Positions 32,324 to 43,989 of a stretch of 64,000 nucleotides of DNA are shown piece after piece (within the stretch, counting starts at the first letter, position 1; each line of letters starts with the position of its first letter). The notes beneath the pieces were generated by a model. The model saw only the letters and a list, made by a program, of their open reading frames with translations. It did not search any database and had not been told where the DNA came from. Location of the stretch: NCBI GenBank assembly GCA_030770535.1, contig JASVEC010000016.1, positions 186,001 to 250,000 of the forward strand, written 5' to 3'. Origin of the DNA: Batkoa obscura. Lineage: Eukaryota; Entomophthoromycota; Entomophthoromycetes; Entomophthorales; Batkoaceae. The translations under genes were made by a program, and so were the position numbers.

Positions 32324-34074
32324 ATGGAATCAATTTCAAAAAGGAAAACAAGAAGTAGAACAGATGTAATAAAGCTAAAGTTGGATGATCTTAATAATTT
32401 ATTAAACAATATATTTAAACAACTAGATTCTCATTCAAACCTAGACTTCAAACGAATAGCATACGGTAATTGTATTGATAGTTTAAATCAACTAACTTAT
32501 TTTTAGGATATTTAATATGGACTGAAAAGGCACTTAAAGCAATAGCTAAAGAAAATAGCTGTATTGAGATTAATAGTCTCCTCAGAAAGATATCCTATTA
32601 TGAAACCACTTTCAATAAAAGCCTTGAAGTACGTGGTACTTTATTAGCTTCAATGAACAATACAACAATATCAGATATGTATTCAATAAAAGGAGAATAT
32701 AGTTATAATCACTTTCTAGAACAAGGGTCCGTTTTTTTTACAAAAGTAATGGACCCATATAAACTATGGTTTGAAAAGTTTGATATGAAAGCAATATTAG
32801 AAAACAAAGAACCTAATACTTTATCTTATACATTGATTGCACTTCTCGCTCGTTTTGCTCTTCCACGTGATAGTATAGCTTATAAACAGATTTATGGAAA
32901 AGCTTTACAGGGAGTGAAAGTAACTTTACCTAATTCTTATTGTAATCCTAATCGTAACCATGTAGTGGCTTTGGGATTACTATGCTTTGTTGGGTTATCA
33001 CACTCCAACTTTAATCTAGCCAAACGTTATTTTTTAGATGCTATAAGAATGGCTCAATGTTTAGGGTATAATATTAATGATGAATCATTTGAAGAAATAG
33101 ATATTAGTGATACAAGATACAATGAGTTGTTACAAGGTAGAAGAATTTGGAAAACACTGTGTCTTACTTATTTAGTTCTTTCATCTTGTATTCCAGATAT
33201 GCCTTTTATTAAATTTGAAGTAAAGGACCCGTTGTATTTTTTTAGAAAGAATCAAAACGAATATGTCGATAGTAATAAACCATGTCTCAAAGTCATGGGT
33301 GAGAACTCGTACATGTATGTCCAGGATTTTATTGAAGTGAACATAAGAATATCAACTCATATACAAAAGACAAAAGAAAGTTATCAAATGTATAATGATT
33401 GTAGTAAAATACCTACTGAGGATTTAATTTTGGCTCGAAGTGACTTTATAAATTGTTTGACTGTATTGACAAATTTAATTCAAGATATAAAATTAGCAAA
33501 GAATGAGTGCGATTATAGCAAAAAGGAATTAAGCGAAAAGATAGATGATCATGAGTTTAACTTTAAAAGATACTTTAAAGTGTTAGTTCAACATACTATA
33601 ATTACACTTTATTATCCATCTGTTATAGTTTACCCCCAGCCTGTCCAATTTACAGCTGCAGAGTTAAGGTTATTATTTAATAATGCTAGCCAAGTTGTTG
33701 CATATTGTTTAAACAAAGGTTTAGATAATAGACTGGATCGTGAAGTTTTTATTAGATTCCATAAATTCAATGCTAAGCATCAATTCCAGTCAAACATACA
33801 TATACCGTTTTACTATCAAGCATGTTATTGCTTTTTTGCACTTATTAACCTACTACACTATTCATCACAGTTGAAACGTCAAGATATCTTTATGATTGAT
33901 GAATCAAAGACAAAATGCTTTTTATTAGTTAGAGAACTTGATGAAATATCTAAATCAAATAACAAAAACCAAGCCAAGGATGCCAATAATGCATTGGATC
34001 AGATCAAGTCTCATCTCTATCGATTTGAGCTACCTCCAGATTTGATACAAAAGATATCAATATATTTAAACTGA
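32324..34074 (+). CDS. fungal-type transcription factor (fungal_trans region), right copy
   Basis: Two exons, 32324-32465 and 32507-34074, 569 residues. The protein is the same as the left copy except Ile for Val near the C-terminus (KISIYLN against KISVYLN) and a TGA instead of TAA stop. Same 41-base intron. As in the left copy, no zinc cluster is visible upstream of the KRKTRSRTDV basic start. Both copies look intact, so the dose is doubled unless one is silent. Its upstream neighbour here is the truncated chitinase fragment. Confidence 0.8.
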
Positions 34075-34718
34075 TATTATTAATACTATTAAAATAAACT
34101 ATCCATTATTATACATTTTATTGTTTATTTTACATTTTTATTGCTAAATTACAAAAAGTCAACCGCACCAAGTTAAAAAATTGTTGTCATTTGTACAACA
34201 ACCTTATAAATGACTTAGAAGGATATTTATGGAGAACTTATATAATATCTTTTATAGCCTGTTTGTATTTAGTTATAAGATTCATAAAGAATCAAACCTA
34301 GGAAAAAATTGGACTTTAAGCCTAAATTAACCTATTTATAGTAAATAAGAAGTTAAAATGATTACTTGATTTGTTTTCCAACTATTTTACTGTGAATTAT
34401 TGCTATGTACTTGTAATATAAGTGTAATTGTGTGTTATAATAAACTAAATGGTCACAGCTACTTAAATTAAAATCCTCTTGCCATTATTTCAATTTTTAT
34501 ATAGCTGAGTAAAATTAAATTAAAACTTAGATGGTTTTTTAATGAGGATGTATTTTTTTTAAGAATTTACCAAATAATCTTTCCGCTCAAGTAGTGCTTA
34601 AAAAATATAAAAAGTGATATAAGTCAAAAAAACATTCCCATATAGTAAAATAAATCTAAACTAAAAATAAAAGTAAAGAATGATAAAAAACATTATAATA
34701 AAGAATGTACTATAAAAT
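34075..34718. other. intergenic region
   Basis: Unique AT-rich DNA after the right arm. It contains a small element at 34543-34640. From about 34690 it is shared with the upstream flank of the third amidohydrolase copy. Confidence 0.5.
34543..34640 (+). mobile_element. small inverted-repeat element, copy 11
   Basis: Degenerate left end TGAGGATGTATTTTTT, right end AACATTCCCA, core CTCAAGTAGTGCTTAAAA. Flanks AA and TA do not match. Confidence 0.75.
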
Positions 34719-36840
34719 ATGTATGCTAAAATATTTTATAATAAGTTGAAATCAACTAGAGCTCCTATTAAATCTCCTATTTTATTTTCAATATCAGTAA
34801 TTATTATTGCTTTATTATTGATAAGCGTAAAAGTTGATGCAAATAATAAAAAGTAATTAATGATTATATTATTTAACTAATAAGTTAATGATTATTAGAT
34901 GTTTACCAAGGTTGCCAGAAACAGATTTAGAAGCTTATGCTATCTATAATGCAGAGATTTTAGTATATCAAGCTAACAACTATAGCTATGTAGACTCGAT
35001 GGTAATATCAGATGGTAAATTTGAGTTCATTGGCAAGCATCAGGAACTAAGGAAAAAGTATCCAAACATTAAGTCCTATAATCTTAATGGATATACAATA
35101 CAACCTGGATTGATTGATGCCCATACTCATATATTACGTCGAGGAAGACAAATGCTACAGGTAGATTTAAGAGACTCAACTTCAGTTTCTATAGTATGTG
35201 AGCGTATTGGACAACACTTCTTGAGTTCTGAAAAAGTCCCTTTTATTCAAGGTTTTGGTTGGGACCAAAACTTAATGAACAATCAATTCTTCCCAACTTA
35301 TAAAGATTTGGCTTTTGATCAAACAAAATACCCTGGATTAGATGATATCCCAATCTCTTTATCTCGTGTAGATGCACATGGTGTTTGGATTAATAAAGCT
35401 GCTTTGGATTTAGTAATACAAGCAAATCCAAGTATAATCGATCCTAAATTTTCAGTTCCTGGTGGAGATGTCATTCGAGATAGCAATGGCTATCCTACTG
35501 GAGTGTTTATTGACAACGCACAAACGTTAGTAACAAGATTAATTCCAAAACCCACTGAAAAAATGGAGCTATTAGCCTTAGATAGTATCACTAGGGAAAT
35601 GTTAAGTTATGGCTTAACTGGAGCCCACGATGCTGGAGTGAACCTTGATGAATTGGCGGTGTTCCAAAAAGCTTTAAAGCAGGATAATCTACCAGTTCGT
35701 ATCTATTCTATGATAAAATGTGCTCAAAATGTAGAATTTTGTGATGAAAAAAGTCTCAAAAGTCTTAATCTTCCTGACAAAAACTATATAAATAAGAACA
35801 AGCTTTTTATAAGAGCCATTAAAGTGGTACTGGACGGTGCTTTAGGGTCTTGGGGTGCAGCTATGATTGAACCTTATTCGGATAAGAATAGTACTGGTTT
35901 AATCACTTATGATCTAGATATATTACGTAAAAGAATGAGTATTTGGTCCAAGATGGGATTTCAAATAAATTCACATGCTATTGGAGATTTAGCTAATCGC
36001 ATGGCTTTAGATAATTATGAACATTTGTTAAGCAATATAACAAAAAAGGAGCTCAAAAAACAACGTCATAGAATTGAACATTCTCAGTTATTGGTAAATC
36101 ACTATGTTTTATTTTTGCAAACTATACCTATTTTGTCTATTTATTAGACTGCTAAAGATCTTCCAAGGTTTGCTGAATTGGGAATCATTCCTTCTATGCA
36201 ACCTACTCATGGTAAAAGTATAAAAATTTATATGACAATTGTCTAATTATCTTATTAGCTACATCAGATATGCTGTATGCTGAAAAAAGAATAGGACCAG
36301 AAAGAATTAGATATGCTTATGCATGGAAATCTTTATTAAAATCAGGGTAGTAGCTATGTTATTATAGGTCGAAATAATGTTAAAACAAATTAGAGTACAA
36401 GCTTTACCATTTTCATCAGATTTCCCAGTGGAATTGGTGGATCCGAGATTAGGATTATATGCTGCTATTACTAGATTAGATAAGAATGGGAATTCAGTAA
36501 CAATATAAAGCTATCTATCTACTATCACTGATATATATTTATTTAGCCATTAGGATCTGATGGTTGGTACAAAAATGAAGCTGTATCTCCATATCAGGCC
36601 CTGAAAGGATTTACAATTGATGCTGCTTTTTCAGCATTTAAAGAGAATGAAGTAAAACTAAACAATTTCAAACAATAGTAATTTTAACCGGCTTTTATTT
36701 AGATTGGATCTATTGAGATAGGAAAATTAGCAGATTTTATTATAGTTAAGAAATCATGGTTGGATATTCCAGCTAAAGAGCTATTACATGATGACTTAAG
36801 TGTGCGTACTACCCTTTTAAATGGGGGAGTATGTATTTAG
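34719..36840 (+). CDS. membrane-anchored amidohydrolase family 3 (YtcJ-like), copy 1
   Basis: Seven exons: 34719-34852, 34899-36093, 36148-36211, 36259-36346, 36394-36496, 36547-36651, 36703-36840, giving 608 residues. Exon 1 encodes a basic N-terminus plus a hydrophobic anchor (LFSISVIIIALLLIS), so the enzyme is probably a type II membrane or secreted protein. The amidohydrolase_3 core shows the metal-binding GLIDAHTHIL, GFGWDQN, DGALGSWGAAM, NSHAIGD, RHRIEHSQLL, SMQPTHATSDM and SSDFPVE. The family hydrolyses N-acyl or cyclic amide bonds; the substrate is unknown. The N-terminal half is nearly identical to copy 3, while the later exons and introns carry variants shared with copy 2. The last ~45 bases differ from both. 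Confidence 0.9.
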
Positions 36841-37139
36841 ACAAAGTTTCCATTAATTGGCTCTTATAGATTGTTTACTTTTTTGACAGTTTAAAAAGTT
36901 AAAAATCAACCTAAATTGAACAAAAACATCACTGTTTTACAACCTAGACTTCTAATCGAATATATAGTATATATTGAAAATATCTTATATTGTATTAATG
37001 TATACCTATAGTATGATTTTTTTAACTTGAATAAATTAAATTTTAACTTCAAAAATTGAATAAGAGATAAAATTCAAAATCATTTTGAATTTAGTTAATG
37101 CAAATAGACTTTATTTAAGTATTGCTGTATTATAACATT

Positions 37140-38240
37140 AAGGTCAACTAGTAGTATCTTCACTACTTCCTTTCAATTTTCTTTTATAAATAAATAGTTT
37201 ATTAAAAAAATTTCAACTTCTAGCTCATTTTAGTTACTGTTTTAGCAGTTTAACTATTATTGTTATCTTAGATTTTAGCTACACTATACTTACTGCCTCA
37301 TCTCAATCTTTAATTTTCTTGAATCAAAAATATACTCTACTAAATCATAATCAATAAATAACGTTTTGACTGTCTTTCTAATAGACTTTGTATATTTATT
37401 TATGAGCTTAATTAAATTAGCTTCCGCCTCACAATTGATTACAAACTGAGATTAAGTAATTAAGCCCTTAAAACTACTCCACCTTTTGATTATATTTCAT
37501 TATTTTCTACCATATGGGGATGTATTTTTGTATTTAAGAATTTTACTGACAATTTTTCCACATAAATAGCGCTTAAAAAATGGAAAAATACTGAAACTAA
37601 AAAAAACAGCCCCATATCCTTCTTTCTTCTGTTTTATACTTCTTTTAACCTTATTTTCTCCTGATAAAGAATACTATATACGCACTATAATTAATAGGTA
37701 GTTTATGGGCTGCTTCTTTTACAGGTATAGTATGGTACATGGCTAATATGATTAATTTGTTTTTAATTTCAACACCAATTTTCTTATGTTCTCCAAAGCC
37801 ATTAAGAAGTCTTGATTTTTCTCCTTTCTGCTTATTTATATATACCATCTAGCGTTTATGATCTTACTATTATCCTGTAACGCAATTGTTTTATTTTAAT
37901 TTTGAGTTCCAACCTTTTCCGCTCTAATTAATAATTTCAATCGTTCTCTTTTAAGAGTCGAAAATGATTTTGTGGTATTGTATTTAATACTTAACCTTTC
38001 AGATGACTTCTTTCAAGTTTATTCTTTCTTCATCCACTAATTTGTATTATGTTTTTTAGTCTCAACATTTATTTTTTTAATTAGCTTTGGAGCTTAGGGT
38101 TTAGGCTTATCATTAGTTATCTTTTCACTTGTTATTATAAATTTATACATTTTATCCTTACTACTTGTTATATTATGGATTGAAGTGCTACTACTCTATT
38201 TTTTGTCATTATCTTGTTTACTTGTTCATTTTGACATAAA
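37140..38240 (-). pseudogene. decayed gene with helix-turn-helix units (second locus)
   Basis: Minus-strand fragments include IKNKLIILAMYHTIPVKEAA followed by HKLPINYSAYIVF (about 37660-37780) and EANLIKLINKYTKSIRKTVK (about 37340-37470). These fit the repeated unit seen at 46.8-49.9 kb, with core form (K)xLIxLxxxxxxSIKEAAxxLSINYxSA. The fragments are separated by a small element and by stops and frame changes. Upstream the strand remains coding-like and lysine-rich to about 38240. The helix-turn-helix resembles the N-terminal recognition motif of Tc1-type transposases, but no catalytic DDE domain is recognisable. Confidence 0.55.
37515..37614 (+). mobile_element. small inverted-repeat element, copy 12
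   Basis: TGGGGATGTATTTTTGTA to AACAGCCCCA, TA/TA flanks. Inserted between two helix-turn-helix units of a decayed gene. Confidence 0.85.
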
Positions 38241-39499
38241 GGACTAAACTGAAAAATAATCCATTTTAAGAATTAGGTTTATAATTTAAATGTTAATACA
38301 AAAGATTACCTATAGCATTTTAATGAGTAATTCGAAAAATAATTTAATAATTAAGATTAAATTGCTCCTTATCAGATATTAAATCGCCATTTGTCCTGAT
38401 TGTCTTTCACGATTGCATTGATATTAATCCTGTACTTTATTTTTGGGTTCAAATAAGGCTAGAAGATAGTTTAAATTTTTAAAAGATAAAACTACTTTTG
38501 AATGCTTGTAAATTGTATTTTAGCTTAAAAACGTAAGCAATCTTTTTTAAAAATAGGATTTGGAATTATTTTTACTTTGTTATTTTGTTCACTTTTAAGC
38601 AGTTGAAAAATTGAAAAGTTTTTAATCAAAATTTTTAATAAAAAAATATTTTAAAACCAAATAGTAATAAATATAACTCATAAAATAAAACTGGGACATT
38701 TAACAATTACTTTTTATTAAGGTAGTTAAGTTTATTTTATAAGAAGTTATAAATGTATTTTATGTTTTTAATATTAAATTCAATATTTTGTAAAACTAAT
38801 TTTATCTTTAAAAATCAAAGTTTAATCAAAAAACAATTAATTTTATTCATAATGTGACTACCTATTCCGATTAAAAACTAGTCAACTATTTTTTTCATAA
38901 AGAAACACAATCGCAACTTCCTAGCCAGTATACCCTTCTAGTTCTATCATGTATTTTATACTTAATTAAAGCATTGCTATAAAAAAATCGATATTAAATG
39001 ACTAATATTTTAAATTAATTTATTTTTAAATAAAAGGTGACTAACTCTGAATGAGATATCAAATTGATTAATTAGAAAATTTTAATAGTTGAAAAATTAT
39101 GAGTCATCATTAAAAATGCAAACTTTAGATAAAAGATTATCACATAGCATTTAACATATAACGACGTAAAATAGAATAACTTAAACTACTATAATATAAT
39201 ATAACTGTATAAATGTTGTTTTTAGTAATGTTTTAAGTATTTTTATTGTTTATCATAATAACCTTGAATAAACTCCTGTATCTATCATCTATAAACTTAA
39301 TAAGAAAACATAGACTTTCAATGTTCAATGAGTTAATTTTCCAATTACTAAAAATAGTTAAAGAGTACTCTGCCACCTCATTCCAAGGTGTGGAAAAAAG
39401 CAAGATAAAAAAGTATATAAATCACGAAATTGTGTTTTATATCTAAAATTTTTATTAAAATAAATAAGTTAAACTAATAAAAAATACATAATCTCAAAA

Positions 39500-42400
39500 A
39501 TGACCGCCGTCGCGCCTGCCAGTGATAACCAAAAGTTAGAATTTTGGGAAAGTAAATTAGGTAACTTAACTGAATTTCAATTACCTATGGATTACCCTCG
39601 TCCCTATCCTAATCGATATGTTGAAGCTATATTAGATTATCCCCTACAACAATCGTTAGGTTTAAAAATTTATCAATACTCTATGATGCAAGTGAATTCA
39701 GACGGTAGTACCATATCTCCTTTTATATATCTAATGTCTGCCTTTGCTTTATTACTACACAGTTATACAGGGGAAGAAGATATTACTATTGGTAGCTCAT
39801 CTACTAGCTCTAATCCTTTAGTATTGAGATTAGGTATTGATAAAGAATTAAGTTTTGAAGACTTGTTAAATAGAATGCACCAGGTGGAATGTGAAGCTTC
39901 AGAAAATGAAGTGCCTTTTAATGAATTATTTAATCATCTTTATCCTACCACTAATGATAAACAAAAAGATTCTATTCCACCTTTATTTAGAGTAAGATTT
40001 TTTAACCAAAGTGATACTACAATAGATACATTAAATCAAACTTTAAGTACAAATGATTTGACTATCACAATTACTTCCAATCCTTCTCAATCTTTAAGAA
40101 ACTTTTTACCTTCAATTAGTATTAAGTTAATTTATAATCAAACTTTATTTTCAAGTAAAAGAATGGAAATTATGATGAATCAACTAGAATTAATTTTATC
40201 TCAAGTGTTAGAAAACTCCAAAATATTAATTAAAGATGTACAATTAGTAACTGAGAAATGTCTATCAATTATACCTAACCCAAAAAAAGATTTGGGATGG
40301 AAAGATTTTAAGGGGGCTATTACTGATATTTTTACTAATAATGCTAATAAGCATCCAGATCGTAGTTGTATTTTAGAAACTTTATGTTTATCTGGAACTG
40401 AAAAATTTCAAACTCGTAGTTATAATTATCAAACAATCAATCGAGCTACTAATCTAATAGCTAATAAATTTATAGAATTAGGTCTTGAAAGAGAAGAAGT
40501 CGTAACTATTTATGCTTATCGTGGTGTTGATTTAGTTATTTCTATTATGGCTATATTAAAAGCTGGGTTAACATTTAATGTAATCGATCCAGCTTATCCA
40601 CCAGATAGACAACAAGTTTATTTATCAGTAGCCCAGCCTAAATGTATATTAGTATTAAAAAAAGCAGGCGATTTGATTGATAGTGTTAAAGATTATATTA
40701 ATAAAGAATTAAGCTTGCGTGGTCAAATAATTGGTTTAGAAATGGATGATATTGGTAATTTAAGTTACATAGGAGAAGATGGACAATCGACGCAGTTTGA
40801 TATAACTCAACAAGATAATTCACCAAAAATTGAATTAGGACCTGATTCAATAGCAACATTATCTTTTACTAGTGGTAGTACTGGAATACCAAAAGGTGTA
40901 CGTGGTCGTCATTTTTCATTAACTCATTTTTATCCATGGATGGGTGAAGAATTTAATATAACTGAAAATGATCGATTTACTATGTTATCTGGTATTGCTC
41001 ATGATCCTATTCAAAGAGATATCTTTACTCCATTCTTTTTTGGTAGTGAATTGAGAATACCAGATCAAGAAATTATAGCTACACCAGGTTTATTGGCTAA
41101 TTGGATGAAAGATAATCAAGTGACTATATCTCATTTAACACCTGCTATGGGACAATTGTTATCTACTAATGCTACTACTGTTATTCCAACATTAAAAAGT
41201 GTATTTTTTGTGGGGGATATATTAACTAAAAGAGATTGTTTGAGATTACAATCTTTTGCTCCTAATTGTACTATTATTAATATGTATGGTACAACTGAAA
41301 CTCAACGTGCAGTTAGTTATTTCAAAGTACCTTCAGTTAACGAACATCCTTCCTTCTTAGTATCTGCTAAAGATGTATTGCCTGCAGGTACTGGTATGAA
41401 TAATGTCCAACTATTAATTGTACAAGTAAGAAAAGATAGCGAATTACCTAGAATGTGTGGTATTGGTGAAGTTGGTGAAATTTACGTTCGTAGTAGTGGA
41501 TTGTCAGAAGGTTATTTAGGTTTACCTGAAGTTACTAATCAAAAGTTTTTATTAAATTGGTTTACTAAAGATGAAATTAATAATGAAGATAATAGTAATA
41601 ACAAATTAAATTATTATAAAGGTAAAAGAGATAGAATGTATAAAAGTGGCGATTTGGGTAGATATTTACCAGATGGTACTGTGGAATGTATTGGACGTGC
41701 AGATGATCAAGTTAAAATAAGAGGTTTTAGAATTGAATTAGGTGAAATTGATACACATCTTTCTCAACATCCAAGGGTAAGAGAAAATGTTACTTTAGTT
41801 AGAAGAGACCAAAATGAAGAACAAACTTTAGTTACTTATTTTGTTATTGAAAATGATAATAACAATGAAGATCAATTTCAAATAATTAATGAACTGAAAG
41901 ATTATTTAAGACAAAAGTTGCCCAATTATTCAATACCTAAAGTAATGGTACCCTTAATTAAAATGCCCTTAACACCCAATGGTAAAGTAGATAAAAATGC
42001 ATTACCTTTCCCAGATACATTGAAATCATCCAATATTAATCAACATCAACCTAATGAAGAAATGAACCGTAACGAAACTGCTATTTATGAATTATTTATT
42101 GAAGTATTAAACCCACAGCAACCAATCAAATTGGAAGATAATTTCTTTGAATTAGGAGGTCATTCTATATTAGCTACAAGATTAATATTCAAAATAAGAC
42201 AAAAATTTGGTGTTAATGTACCTTTGAATTTATTATTTCAATCTCCAACTATTAAAGGGTTAGCTAATTCTATTCAAGGATTACAGGAATTAGATTTAAA
42301 TATTGCAATGAATTCTAATGTTAAACAAGAAAATCAAAATGACCAAAATTCAACTGAAGACGAGTTTTATCAAAAAGATTATTTAGAGTTATTAAGTCAA

Positions 42401-43669
42401 ACTCAATTTATTAAAGACGTCAAAGTTAAACAGCTAGATCATAATAATTTAAATATACTATTAACAGGTGCTACTGGATTTTTAGGTGCTTTTATATTAA
42501 AAGGATTATTAATTAAATATCCAACAGCTAATGTTTATTGTTTATCACGTGGTAAAGATAAAAGTGATGTTAAATTAAGAATCATTAATAATTTAAAGTC
42601 ACATCAAATTTATCAATCAAATTATGAACAGCAAATTATTCCAATTAAAGGAGATTTAGGTTTAACAAATAATTTTGGTATTGAAGACGATGAGTTCAAT
42701 TTATTAAAACAAAAGATAGATTTAGTTATACATAATGGTGCTTGGGTACATTGGGTTTATCCTTATAATAAATTAAGGGATAGTAATGTCTTATCAACTG
42801 TACAATTATTAAATTTTTGTTTAAATGACAAATCAAATATTAAACCCTTTTATTTTGTATCTTCAACTTCAGTATTAGATACGAATCATTATTTAAAAGT
42901 AGCTGAAGATAATATTAATAATAACAAATTAAAAGGAGTAAGTGAATTAGATGATTTAGAAGGAAGTAGTAACGGATTAAGGACAGGATATGGACAAAGT
43001 AAATGGGTTAGTGAGAAACTAATTATGGATTATTCGAAGAATGGATTACCTTGTTTTATCTTAAGACCAGGCTATATTGTTGGTGATAGTTTAAGTGGAG
43101 TATCAATAACAGACGATTTCTTATGGCGTTTAGTTAAGGGGTGTATACAGATTGGTAAAATACCTAAAATGATTAACGATTTAAATATGTGTCCAGTTAA
43201 CTATGTTGCTGATGTAGTTGTAGAATCAATTAATGATTTAACTACTTTTAATAATCAATGTAAAGTATACCATTTGACTAACCCAACCACATTCAAATTC
43301 GATGAATTGTTTCAAAGCTTATTAGATCATGGTTATAACTTACAATGGCTAGATTATGTTGAATGGCGTAATGAATTAATGGAAGTGACTTTAAAGTCAA
43401 GTGATAATGCTTTGTATCCTTTATTACATTTTGTTTTGGATGATTTACCTACATCTACTAAAGCTCCTTCTTTAGATGATACACAATGTTTAAAATTAAT
43501 TCAAAATACATCAATTCAATGTGATAAAATTCAAAATTTAATGAGCTTATATTTAACTTATTTAGTTAAAGTAAGTTTCCTTCCTCAACCTACAGCCGAC
43601 GGGAAACTTAAATTAGTGGAGTTACAAGGTGATAAAGTTAATTTAATTTCTCGTTCAGGGCGTAGTTAA
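39500..43669 (+). CDS. LYS2: alpha-aminoadipate reductase
   Basis: Reduces L-2-aminoadipate to the 6-semialdehyde in the fungal lysine pathway, using ATP and NADPH. It needs a phosphopantetheine arm added by Lys5. Single exon, 1389 residues (yeast Lys2 is 1392). Order: a condensation-like N-terminal region (about 1-250). The adenylation domain follows, with TSGSTGIPKG from residue ~457, MYGTTETQRAVSYF, and YKSGDLGRY then GRADDQVKIRGFRIELGE. The carrier domain has FELGGHSILATRL with the phosphopantetheine serine at Ser889. The C-terminal reductase has NADPH-binding TGATGFLGAF from ~989 and the YGQSKW motif (Tyr1164, Lys1168). All key residues are intact. The gene is intronless in a window of intron-rich genes, and lies between inverted copies of the amidohydrolase gene. 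Confidence 0.97.
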   Translation: MTAVAPASDNQKLEFWESKLGNLTEFQLPMDYPRPYPNRYVEAILDYPLQQSLGLKIYQYSMMQVNSDGSTISPFIYLMSAFALLLHSYTGEEDITIGSSSTSSNPLVLRLGIDKELSFEDLLNRMHQVECEASENEVPFNELFNHLYPTTNDKQKDSIPPLFRVRFFNQSDTTIDTLNQTLSTNDLTITITSNPSQSLRNFLPSISIKLIYNQTLFSSKRMEIMMNQLELILSQVLENSKILIKDVQLVTEKCLSIIPNPKKDLGWKDFKGAITDIFTNNANKHPDRSCILETLCLSGTEKFQTRSYNYQTINRATNLIANKFIELGLEREEVVTIYAYRGVDLVISIMAILKAGLTFNVIDPAYPPDRQQVYLSVAQPKCILVLKKAGDLIDSVKDYINKELSLRGQIIGLEMDDIGNLSYIGEDGQSTQFDITQQDNSPKIELGPDSIATLSFTSGSTGIPKGVRGRHFSLTHFYPWMGEEFNITENDRFTMLSGIAHDPIQRDIFTPFFFGSELRIPDQEIIATPGLLANWMKDNQVTISHLTPAMGQLLSTNATTVIPTLKSVFFVGDILTKRDCLRLQSFAPNCTIINMYGTTETQRAVSYFKVPSVNEHPSFLVSAKDVLPAGTGMNNVQLLIVQVRKDSELPRMCGIGEVGEIYVRSSGLSEGYLGLPEVTNQKFLLNWFTKDEINNEDNSNNKLNYYKGKRDRMYKSGDLGRYLPDGTVECIGRADDQVKIRGFRIELGEIDTHLSQHPRVRENVTLVRRDQNEEQTLVTYFVIENDNNNEDQFQIINELKDYLRQKLPNYSIPKVMVPLIKMPLTPNGKVDKNALPFPDTLKSSNINQHQPNEEMNRNETAIYELFIEVLNPQQPIKLEDNFFELGGHSILATRLIFKIRQKFGVNVPLNLLFQSPTIKGLANSIQGLQELDLNIAMNSNVKQENQNDQNSTEDEFYQKDYLELLSQTQFIKDVKVKQLDHNNLNILLTGATGFLGAFILKGLLIKYPTANVYCLSRGKDKSDVKLRIINNLKSHQIYQSNYEQQIIPIKGDLGLTNNFGIEDDEFNLLKQKIDLVIHNGAWVHWVYPYNKLRDSNVLSTVQLLNFCLNDKSNIKPFYFVSSTSVLDTNHYLKVAEDNINNNKLKGVSELDDLEGSSNGLRTGYGQSKWVSEKLIMDYSKNGLPCFILRPGYIVGDSLSGVSITDDFLWRLVKGCIQIGKIPKMINDLNMCPVNYVADVVVESINDLTTFNNQCKVYHLTNPTTFKFDELFQSLLDHGYNLQWLDYVEWRNELMEVTLKSSDNALYPLLHFVLDDLPTSTKAPSLDDTQCLKLIQNTSIQCDKIQNLMSLYLTYLVKVSFLPQPTADGKLKLVELQGDKVNLISRSGRS

Positions 43670-43890
43670 ATGAGATTGTTTTTAAATAAAGTTTATATCA
43701 TTATTATATTAAAATAAATTAAAACATTATTATCTCTGTTTGTTTATTTTTAAATTATAACTTAGTTAAAAAATATATTTTATTAAATAATAGCAAGGGT
43801 TATAACTACCGATTATATAGATATTGCTATATTCCATTAGCAATCGGAAGGATTCTATTTTGTAAGAACTGATTAAAAACAGCCAACATA

Positions 43891-43989
43891 TAGGGATGCT
43901 TTTTTTGATTTCACTACTTTTTCATTTTTTAAATACTATTTGAGTGGAAAGATTACTAGTAAAATTTTAAATAAAAATATACATCCCCA
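43891..43989 (-). mobile_element. small inverted-repeat element, copy 13
   Basis: On the minus strand TGGGGATGTATATTTT to AAGCATCCCTA, TA/TA flanks. Confidence 0.8.

Larger units (their letters stand above)
31271..34074 (+). repeat. right arm of the 2.8 kb near-perfect inverted repeat
   Basis: Reverse complement of 22558-25360 with almost no visible differences. The proximal boundary lies at GTTTGGCGATG (31271-31281), where the other arm reads GTTTGGCAATGG. The distal boundary is the regulator stop, AACTGA here against AATTAA in the left arm. The spacer between arms is about 5.9 kb. Confidence 0.93.
36841..39499. other. intergenic region with a decayed HTH-unit locus and one element
   Basis: From about 37140 to 38240 the minus strand carries fragments of a helix-turn-helix-unit protein, interrupted by a small element at 37515-37614. 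A very degenerate element relative lies near 38555-38665. The last ~1.2 kb before LYS2 is unique and must contain its promoter. Confidence 0.5.

Noticed and set aside
39246-39446. 66-codon frame just upstream of LYS2
   Set aside because: AT-rich composition and no recognised similarity; more likely promoter DNA than a gene.
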